Position numbers and translations under genes: made by a program. The notes under the pieces were generated by a model, which worked only from the letters and a program-made list of their open reading frames with translations, searched no databases and had not been told where the DNA came from. From Zobellella taiwanensis (GTDB lineage: Bacteria; Pseudomonadota; Gammaproteobacteria; Enterobacterales; Aeromonadaceae): a stretch of 64,000 nucleotides of DNA. Below, in pieces: positions 58,157 to 64,000 of the stretch. Positions within the stretch are counted from its first letter, which is position 1. Each line of letters opens with the position of its first letter. The DNA is taken from NCBI RefSeq assembly GCF_003012795.1, contig NZ_PXYH01000011.1, positions 62,001 through 126,000 of the forward strand, written 5' to 3'.

Positions 58157-58500
58157 ATCCATCCTCCCCGGTGACCGGGCTGACTGAGGGTGGCTTGCCG
58201 CCAATGGCAAAGGCCGGCAGCGAGCCTGCCGGCATGCCATACCACTGGCTGAAGCGTCCCGTGCTTATTGGAATTGTCGAGGGCTGGCCGCGTTGGCGGC
58301 AGGTTAACAGCCTGTTGCAGGATAACAAGGGTTAACACCAAAGAGGTAACCCTATAACAGTGCCTCCCTTGATATCGGTCAAGGCAAGGCGAATTGCCGG
58401 CGCGGGCCGGTGCCGGCGAGCGCTATTGTGGCCGCGAGGTATGGCATGGGCGGGGGGCTGTGGATTAAGATGCGGCGTTGGATTTTCTGGAGAAACGGCC
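58157..58500. other. 344-base regulatory gap between chemoreceptor and efpL
   Basis: No gene is seen. Besides the FNR-like box at 58369-58382 it has GTTAAC/GGTTAAC repeats around 58300-58340 and a GC-rich dyad (GCCGGCAGC...GCCTGCCGGC, 58213-58233). Promoters for the two divergent genes must lie here, but I cannot place -35/-10 elements with confidence. Confidence 0.4.
58369..58382. promoter_or_regulatory. FNR/ANR-like box
   Basis: TTGATATCGGTCAA matches TTGAT-N4-ATCAA at nine of ten conserved positions, and the dyad extends by CC/GG on the outside. It is 212 bases before the chemoreceptor start and 119 before efpL, so it could put either gene under oxygen control. Confidence 0.45.
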
Positions 58501-59070
58501 ATGCCAAGGGCGAACGAAATCAAGAAGGGAATGGTGGTGGAGCTGAACGGCAAGCTGCTGATCGTGCGGGACATCGAGGTACAGAGCCCGAGCGCGCGCG
58601 GCGCCACTACCCTGTACAAGATGCGCTTTACCGACCTCAGGAGCGGGCTCAAGGCCGAGGAACGGTTCAAGGGGGATGATCTGCTGACCACCCAGGAGCT
58701 GCAACGGCGTACTGTGGTGCTGTCCTACGTCGACGGCGACGACCATATTTTCATGGACACCGAAGACTACAGCCAGTACCCGATCCGCAGCAGCGAAATC
58801 GTCGAGGAACTGCAGTTTCTCGACGAAAGCACCCAGGGGATCCAGGTGATGCTGGTGGATGGCCAGGTCATCGGCCTGGAGCCGCCCCAGGTGGTGGAAA
58901 TGGAAATCCTCGACACGACGCCGGAAATCAAGGGCGCTTCCGCTTCGGCCCGCACCAAGCCGGCCAGTTTCGCCACCGGCCTGACCATACAGGTGCCAGA
59001 ATACCTGAAGATCGGCGACCGGGTGCGCATCCACACCACGGAGCGGCGCTATATGGGTCGGGCCGACTGA
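58501..59070 (+). CDS. yeiP: Elongation factor P-like protein EfpL (YeiP)
   Basis: A 189-residue EF-P paralogue: [30 protein letters not shown] at the KOW-like N-terminus, then [47 protein letters not shown] and the OB-fold end [21 protein letters not shown]. YeiP/EfpL helps ribosomes through difficult peptide bonds. The in-frame extension upstream of 58501 has no similarity. Confidence 0.93.
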   Translation: MPRANEIKKGMVVELNGKLLIVRDIEVQSPSARGATTLYKMRFTDLRSGLKAEERFKGDDLLTTQELQRRTVVLSYVDGDDHIFMDTEDYSQYPIRSSEIVEELQFLDESTQGIQVMLVDGQVIGLEPPQVVEMEILDTTPEIKGASASARTKPASFATGLTIQVPEYLKIGDRVRIHTTERRYMGRAD

Positions 59071-59082
59071 GCGGGAGAGCCG

Positions 59083-59919
59083 ATGGCGAACATAGTCCTG
59101 CTGGCCAACCTCAACTGCGACCATGTGCTGCTGCTCGGCGAGCCGCTGGCCGCCGGCGGTCGGCTGCAGTACCGGGACCAGGGGCGCCGGCTTGGCGGCG
59201 GCGCTGCCAACACCGGGGTGGGGTTGCTGTGGGCCGGGCACAATGTGGCCATCGCCTCCCGGGTGGGGCGTGATGAGACCGGCGACTGGCTGTTGCAGGC
59301 CGCTGCCGAGCTGGGCCTGGATACCCGCTACGTGGAACAGTTCGACGGTGAAACCGGCGAATTGCTGATCCTGGTCGACAGCCAGGGCGAACGGACCATA
59401 TTGCGCCAGGCCCGCCGTCCCGCCCTGCCCGGCAGGCTGCCGCTGGAGCCGGTGGACTGCCTGTATGTCAACCTGGACGGTGCCGAGGCGGCCGGCTACA
59501 TGGCCGACATGGCCGGGCACAGCCTGGTGGTGGCCCAGTATCCCAAGGGCGGACGCTGGCCGCGGCCCTGCCGGGTGATGATCGCCTCGGCGGCGGACCT
59601 GGGCGAGCAGGAATGTCCTTGGCGCCATGCCCGCCGGCTGGCGGGCGAGAGGCTGGAGTGGCTGGTGGTGACCCATGGTGAGCAGGGGGCCGAGGCGTTT
59701 TCGGCCGACCGCCACATCCGGGTACCGGCCCGGCCGGTATCGGTGGTGGATGCCACCGGCGCCGGCGATGCCTTTGCCGGCGGCCTGATCCATGGCCTGG
59801 TGGCGGGCCTCGACATGCCGGCGGCTCTGGAGCAGGCCGGCCAGTGGGCGGCCTATACCCTGTCGTCGTCCAGCTCCATTCCCTCCGAGCGGCTCAAGAG
59901 CTATCTGCGCCGGGGCTGA
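59083..59919 (+). CDS. PfkB/ribokinase-family carbohydrate kinase
   Basis: A 278-residue kinase. N-terminal PfkB signature GGGAANTGVGLLWAGHNVAIASRVGRDETG; C-terminal signature VVDATGAGDAFAGGLIHGLV with the catalytic aspartate and anion hole; ATP site LVVTHGEQGAEAF. Sugar or nucleoside substrate unknown. Twelve bases after efpL, so probably co-transcribed. Confidence 0.9.
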   Translation: MANIVLLANLNCDHVLLLGEPLAAGGRLQYRDQGRRLGGGAANTGVGLLWAGHNVAIASRVGRDETGDWLLQAAAELGLDTRYVEQFDGETGELLILVDSQGERTILRQARRPALPGRLPLEPVDCLYVNLDGAEAAGYMADMAGHSLVVAQYPKGGRWPRPCRVMIASAADLGEQECPWRHARRLAGERLEWLVVTHGEQGAEAFSADRHIRVPARPVSVVDATGAGDAFAGGLIHGLVAGLDMPAALEQAGQWAAYTLSSSSSIPSERLKSYLRRG

Positions 59920-59977
59920 ATTCGCCGCCGGTCGCTGGTAAGCTTGGGCCTTGTCATGCGGTTTCGGAACGGACGCG

Positions 59978-60214
59978 GTGGATAACGGTTTTTGGGTTTC
60001 CCTGCTGGCCTTGGGCTGGCGCTGGTCGGTGTTTCTGATGTTCCCCCTGCTGGTGTTCGGTTACGGGCAGGTGCTGGACCTGCCCCTGGCCTTCTTCGAC
60101 CAGGGTGTCAACCGGCACAAGTGGCTGATTACCCTGTTGTATCTGCTTTATGTGTTGCTCTGGCTGCGTTTCAACCGGCGGGTGAAGGCCCTGCTGGAGC
60201 AACGGCGGCGATGA
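59978..60214 (+). CDS. Small inner-membrane protein, two helices
   Basis: A 78-residue protein (if the GTG at 59978 is used) with two hydrophobic stretches, SLLALGWRWSVFLMFPLLVFGY and KWLITLLYLLYVLLWLRF, and a basic C-terminus [13 protein letters not shown]. No family recognised. Its stop overlaps the rmuC start (ATGA), which supports it being real. The start is uncertain; a TTG at 59951 would add nine residues. Confidence 0.65.
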   Translation: MDNGFWVSLLALGWRWSVFLMFPLLVFGYGQVLDLPLAFFDQGVNRHKWLITLLYLLYVLLWLRFNRRVKALLEQRRR

Positions 60215-61566
60215 TGGCCCAGTTTTTGTCCGGTTACTGGCCCTGGGGGCTGGCCCTGTTGTCCGCCCTGGCGGCCTGGGGGTTGACCCGCCAGGCCCTG
60301 GGCACCCGGCTGCAACTGCTGGCTCAGCATAATGACCAGTTGCAGCGGCAGCTTGATGAGCGCCGGCTGGAGCTGCAGGACGGCCGCCAGCGGCTGGAGC
60401 AGCAGCAGCAGTTGGTGCTCAAGATGAACGGCCGGCTCAAGGAATACGAGACCCTGCTGCGTCAGGAACGCCAGTGGGCGGCGGAAAAGCAGGCCCAGCT
60501 CGAGGACAGCGAGCAACGGCTGCAGCAGCAGTTCGAAAACCTGGCCCAGCGTATCTTCGAACAAAAGACCCATCACTTCCGTGAGCTCAACCAGCACAGC
60601 CTGGACGGCCTGCTTGGCCCCCTGCGCGAGCAGTTGGAGGGCTTTCGCCGCACCATGCAGGAAACCTATGCCGACGAGAGCCGCCAGCGCCACAGCCTGA
60701 AATTTGAAATCGAGCGGCTGGCCGAATTCAACCGGCAGATGAGCGCCGATACCGCCGCCCTGACCCGGGCCCTGAAGGGAGACAGCAAACAGCAGGGCAA
60801 CTGGGGCGAGGTGGTACTGGCTCGGGTGCTGTCCGAGTCGGGGCTGCGCGCTGGACACGAATACAGTACCCAGCAAAGTCTCAGCAACGCCGACGGCCGG
60901 CGTTATCAGCCGGATGTGGTGGTACACCTGCCCCAGGACAAGGACATCATCATCGACGCCAAGGTGTCGCTTACCGCCTACGAGCGCTACTTCAACGGCG
61001 AGGATGACCTTGCCCGTGAGCAGGCCCTGCGCGAGCATGTGGCCTCGGTGCGCGGCCATATCCGCGAGCTGGGGCGCAAGGACTACCACCTGTTGCAGGG
61101 GGTGCGCACCCTGGATTATGTGCTGATGTTCGTGGCGGTGGAGCCGGCTTTCCTGGTGGCGGTGGAGGCGGATCCCGGGCTGGTGAAATACGCCCTGGAG
61201 CACAACATACTGCTGGTCAGCCCCACCAATCTGCTGGTGGCGCTGCGCACCATAGAAAACCTGTGGCGGGTGGAGCGGCAGAACCAGAACGCGCGCAAGA
61301 TCGCGGAATCGGCGGGTAAAATCTACGAAAAGCTGCGTTTGTTCACGGAAGACATGGAGGCGGTCGGCCAGTCGCTGCAGCGGGCCGAGGACAGTTACCA
61401 GAGGGCGATGAAAAAGCTCAGCTCGGGGCGGGGCAACCTGATCCGCCAGGCCGAAGCCTTCCGCGAGCTGGGGGTGGAGGTCACCAAGCCGCTGCCCGAA
61501 GCGCTGCGGGAAAGGGCGAATGAAGAGCCCTTGCACTCGCTGCCGGGGGCGCGGCAGGCGGATTAA
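60211..61566 (+). CDS. rmuC: DNA recombination protein RmuC
   Basis: A 451-residue protein. An N-terminal membrane anchor ([20 protein letters not shown]) is followed by a long coiled coil (about 30-150, rich in Q/E/L) and the RmuC nuclease-like domain with [51 protein letters not shown] and [26 protein letters not shown]. RmuC limits recombination at inverted repeats. Convergent with trkA, overlapping it by four bases. Confidence 0.94.
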   Translation: MMAQFLSGYWPWGLALLSALAAWGLTRQALGTRLQLLAQHNDQLQRQLDERRLELQDGRQRLEQQQQLVLKMNGRLKEYETLLRQERQWAAEKQAQLEDSEQRLQQQFENLAQRIFEQKTHHFRELNQHSLDGLLGPLREQLEGFRRTMQETYADESRQRHSLKFEIERLAEFNRQMSADTAALTRALKGDSKQQGNWGEVVLARVLSESGLRAGHEYSTQQSLSNADGRRYQPDVVVHLPQDKDIIIDAKVSLTAYERYFNGEDDLAREQALREHVASVRGHIRELGRKDYHLLQGVRTLDYVLMFVAVEPAFLVAVEADPGLVKYALEHNILLVSPTNLLVALRTIENLWRVERQNQNARKIAESAGKIYEKLRLFTEDMEAVGQSLQRAEDSYQRAMKKLSSGRGNLIRQAEAFRELGVEVTKPLPEALRERANEEPLHSLPGARQAD

Positions 61567-62939
61567 AGGAAGAAGGGGCTGGGCTGGAACAGCCGTTCCA
61601 CTTCCGGGATGAATTTCTTGTCCACCAGGAACAGCACCACGTGGTCATTCTGTTCGATCACGGTTTTGTCGTGGGCGATCAGCACCTCGTCGCCGCGCAC
61701 TATGGCGCCTATGGTGGTGCCCGGCGGCAGCTTGAGCTCGCCCACCCGCCGGCCCACCACCTTGGAGGTGGCGCTGTCGCCATGGGCGATGGCTTCGATG
61801 GCCTCGGCCGCGCCCCGGCGCAAGGAATAGACGTTGACGATGTCGGCCCGGCGCACATGGGTGAGCAGGGCCGAGATGGTGGCCTGCTGGGGCGAGATGG
61901 CCACGTCTATGGTGCCGCCCTGCACCAGATCCACGTAGGCGCCGCGCTGGATCAGCACCATCACCTTCTTGGCGCCCATTTTCTTGGCGAGCATGGCCGA
62001 CATGATGTTGGCCTCGTCCTCGTTGGTCAGGGCGATAAAGACATCCACCTGATCGATATGTTCTTCCGCCAGCAATTCCTGATCGGCGGCATCGCCGCAG
62101 AAGACGATGGTGTGTTCCAGCATTTCCGACAGTTGCTCGGCCCGCTGCGGGTTGCGCTCCACCAGTTTCACCGAGTAGCGTTTCTCCAGCCGCCGGGCCA
62201 GTCCGGCGCCGATGTTGCCGCCGCCCACTATCATGATGCGCTTGTAGTCGCTTTCGAGCCGCTGCAGCTCGGACATCACCGCCTTGATATGGCCGCTGGC
62301 GGCGACGAAGAACACCTCGTCGTCCGCTTCTATGATGGTGGTGCCCTGGGGCCGGATCGGCCGATCCTGGCGGAAAATGGCTGCTACCCGGGTATCGACC
62401 CCGGGCATGTGGTCGCGCAGGGTGGACAGGGCGTTGCCCACCAGGGGGCCGCCGTAGTAGGCCTTGATCGCCACCAGGCCGACCTTGCCCTCGGCGAAGT
62501 CCACCACCTGCAGGGCGCCGGGATACTGGATAAGCCGGTAGATATACTCGGTGACCAGTTGTTCGGGGGCGATCAGGCTGTCGACCGGAATCGCTTCGTT
62601 GAGGAACAGCCGGTCCCGCTCGGCGAGAAATTCGGGGGAGCGGATGCGCGCCACCTTGTTGGGGGTGTTGAACAGGGAGTAGGCCACCTGGCAGGCGATC
62701 ATGTTGGTTTCATCGCTGTTGGTCACCGCCACCAGCATGTCCGCATCCTGGGCGCCGGCCTCGCGCAGTACGCTGGGATAGGCGCCGTGGCCGTTGACCA
62801 CCCGCAGGTCGTACTTGTCCTGCAGTTCGCGCAGCCGTTCGCCGTTGGTGTCCACTATGGTGATGTCGTTGTTTTCGCCCACCAGGTTTTCCGCCAGGGT
62901 ACCGCCTACCTGGCCGGCGCCCAGAATGATGATTTTCAT
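61563..62939 (-). CDS. trkA: Trk potassium uptake regulator TrkA
   Basis: A 458-residue peripheral protein with two RCK repeats. Each NAD-binding half has a glycine motif ([21 protein letters not shown] and [20 protein letters not shown]), each followed by a TrkA-C domain. It gates the Trk K+ channel in response to NAD(H)/ATP. It overlaps rsmB by four bases, the same rsmB-trkA order as in other gammaproteobacteria. Confidence 0.96.
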   Translation of the reverse strand: MKIIILGAGQVGGTLAENLVGENNDITIVDTNGERLRELQDKYDLRVVNGHGAYPSVLREAGAQDADMLVAVTNSDETNMIACQVAYSLFNTPNKVARIRSPEFLAERDRLFLNEAIPVDSLIAPEQLVTEYIYRLIQYPGALQVVDFAEGKVGLVAIKAYYGGPLVGNALSTLRDHMPGVDTRVAAIFRQDRPIRPQGTTIIEADDEVFFVAASGHIKAVMSELQRLESDYKRIMIVGGGNIGAGLARRLEKRYSVKLVERNPQRAEQLSEMLEHTIVFCGDAADQELLAEEHIDQVDVFIALTNEDEANIMSAMLAKKMGAKKVMVLIQRGAYVDLVQGGTIDVAISPQQATISALLTHVRRADIVNVYSLRRGAAEAIEAIAHGDSATSKVVGRRVGELKLPPGTTIGAIVRGDEVLIAHDKTVIEQNDHVVLFLVDKKFIPEVERLFQPSPFFL

Positions 62940-64000
62940 GCCCGCTTACCCAGTTTGGCGTAGTAGAAGCCGTCCCGGCCCGCGTCGCCCGGCAGCAGTT
63001 GCCAGCCCGGCTGGTCCGGGGTGTCGTGCTCGTGCAGCGGCAGATGCCGGGCATCCGGGGTGCGTTGCAGGAAAGCCCGGATCTGCTCGCCGTTTTCGTC
63101 CGGCAGTATGGAGCAGGTGGCGTACAGCAGCACGCCGCCCGGCCTGAGCCTGGCCCAGAGGGCATCGAGGATGCGCCCCTGCAGGGCCGCCAGTTGGGGG
63201 ATGTCCTCCGGGCGGCGCAGCCACTTGATGTCCGGGTGGCGGCGGATGACGCCGGTGGCGGAGCAGGGTGCGTCCAGCAGGATGCGATCGAAGTCGGGTC
63301 CCTGACACCAGTCCTCGGGCCGGGCGGCGTCCCCCTGCAGCACGGTGGCCGCAAGATCGATGCGTTCCAGGTTCTGCCGTACCCGCTGCAGGCGCTCCGC
63401 ATCCAGGTCCACCGCGACCAGTTGGCCGAGGCCGGGCTGGCGTTCGAGAATATGGGCCGTCTTGCCGCCCGGGGCGGCGCAGGCGTCGAGCACCAGCTCG
63501 CCGGGCGCCGCTTCGAGCAGTTGGGCCGCCATCTGGGCGGCGGCATCCTGTACCGAGCAGTGGCCCAGTTCGAAGCCGGGCAGGCTGGTGACGTCCACCG
63601 GCCGGGCCAGGCGCAGGGCCGCCTCGGCCAGGGCGTCGGGCTCGGCCTCCAGCCCTGCCTGCCGCAGCAGGGTCTGGTAGTGGCTACGGTCGTGGTGGCG
63701 GGCGTTGACACGGATCCACATGGGCGGGTGCTGGTTGTTGGCTGCGAGGATCTGCTCCCACCGTTCCGGGTAGGCTTGCTGCAGCCGCTTCACCAGCCAG
63801 TTGGGGTGGGCCAGGCGCAGTTGGGGCAGGGCATCGACCCTGGCGATCAGCTTGTCCTGCCGGCGCTGCACGTTGCGTAGCACGCCGTTGACCATGCCCT
63901 TGAAGGGCTCGGCCTTGAGCAGCTTGCAGGCATTGACGGTCTCGGCCAGGGCGGCGTGGGCCGGGATCCGGGTATAGAGCAACTGGTAGATGCCCACCAG
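62936..64000 (-). CDS. rsmB: 16S rRNA (cytosine-967-C5)-methyltransferase RsmB, 5' end outside window
   Basis: About 355 residues from [17 protein letters not shown] to the stop; roughly the first 70 residues lie beyond the right edge. The NusB-like N-terminal domain is partly present ([12 protein letters not shown]). The methyltransferase domain has SAM site [17 protein letters not shown] and both catalytic cysteines, in [18 protein letters not shown] and [16 protein letters not shown]. Confidence 0.95.
   Translation of the reverse strand: MVGIYQLLYTRIPAHAALAETVNACKLLKAEPFKGMVNGVLRNVQRRQDKLIARVDALPQLRLAHPNWLVKRLQQAYPERWEQILAANNQHPPMWIRVNARHHDRSHYQTLLRQAGLEAEPDALAEAALRLARPVDVTSLPGFELGHCSVQDAAAQMAAQLLEAAPGELVLDACAAPGGKTAHILERQPGLGQLVAVDLDAERLQRVRQNLERIDLAATVLQGDAARPEDWCQGPDFDRILLDAPCSATGVIRRHPDIKWLRRPEDIPQLAALQGRILDALWARLRPGGVLLYATCSILPDENGEQIRAFLQRTPDARHLPLHEHDTPDQPGWQLLPGDAGRDGFYYAKLGKRA

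Overview
The window is GC-rich chromosomal DNA from a gammaproteobacterium. Monomeric isocitrate dehydrogenase, YbcJ, EfpL (YeiP), RmuC, TrkA, RsmB, a DUF2960-like small protein and tRNA-Pro(CGG) point to a marine or estuarine member of the Aeromonadales (Oceanimonas/Zobellella/Oceanisphaera type). That placement is an inference from gene content; no database was searched. No phage, insertion sequence or CRISPR array was seen.

Layout. 1-0.16 kb: N-terminus of a PAS protein running off the left edge. 0.2-5.7 kb: a cupin protein and a Fur-boxed iron-siderophore uptake locus (one orphan binding protein divergent from an SBP-permease-permease-ATPase operon). 5.8-9.5 kb: monomeric icd, a decayed sensor remnant and a pirin. 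9.5-16.6 kb: LysR regulator, glutaryl-CoA dehydrogenase, class III CoA-transferase, EtfB, EtfA and ETF-quinone oxidoreductase, a self-contained route from glutarate/glutaryl-CoA to the quinone pool. 16.7-21.5 kb: a dicarboxylate/amino-acid symporter with a sigma-54 promoter and an adjacent NtrC-type two-component system. 21.6-25.1 kb: an unrecognised membrane protein, a lipoprotein, a TetR regulator and a histidine phosphatase. 25.1-30.3 kb: PhnD-PhnC-PhnE-PhnE uptake genes and a periplasmic glycerophosphodiesterase. 30.5-42.1 kb: two further DctB/DctD-type kinase/regulator pairs around a TRAP-TAXI transporter operon with a UspA protein and an OsmC protein. 42-48 kb: a GGDEF-EAL protein, then CstA, a cory-CC-star-type small protein and an ArsA/GET3-like ATPase. 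48-53.8 kb: redox and stress genes (pirin, glutathionyl-hydroquinone reductase, TrxC, META lipoprotein, LdhA, SBP-like protein, MOSC protein). 53.9-55.1 kb: tRNA-Pro followed by two broken gene pieces and YbcJ. 55.3-64 kb: class V aminotransferase, chemoreceptor, EfpL, PfkB kinase, RmuC, TrkA and a truncated rsmB.

The most interesting signal is regulatory. phnD and the glycerophosphodiesterase gene each carry a near-consensus sigma-54 promoter (TGGCAY-N5-TTGCC followed by ATAGGG). Each also has a GGGACA-N4-TGTCCC palindrome centred exactly 78 bp upstream of the promoter midpoint, and phnD has a second copy 33 bp further out. The bacterial-enhancer-binding regulator next to them (30512-31849) is the obvious candidate activator, giving a sigma-54-controlled organophosphorus uptake regulon that is unlike classical Pho control. 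The TRAP-TAXI operon and the symporter have analogous but different sigma-54/palindrome arrangements beside their own regulators, so three such circuits lie within 24 kb.

A second signal is a family of long imperfect palindromic intergenic repeats. It has at least three copies, at about 14.75, 27.56 and 46.43 kb, with outer arms containing TCCGCCG/CGGCGGA and nested hairpins inside.
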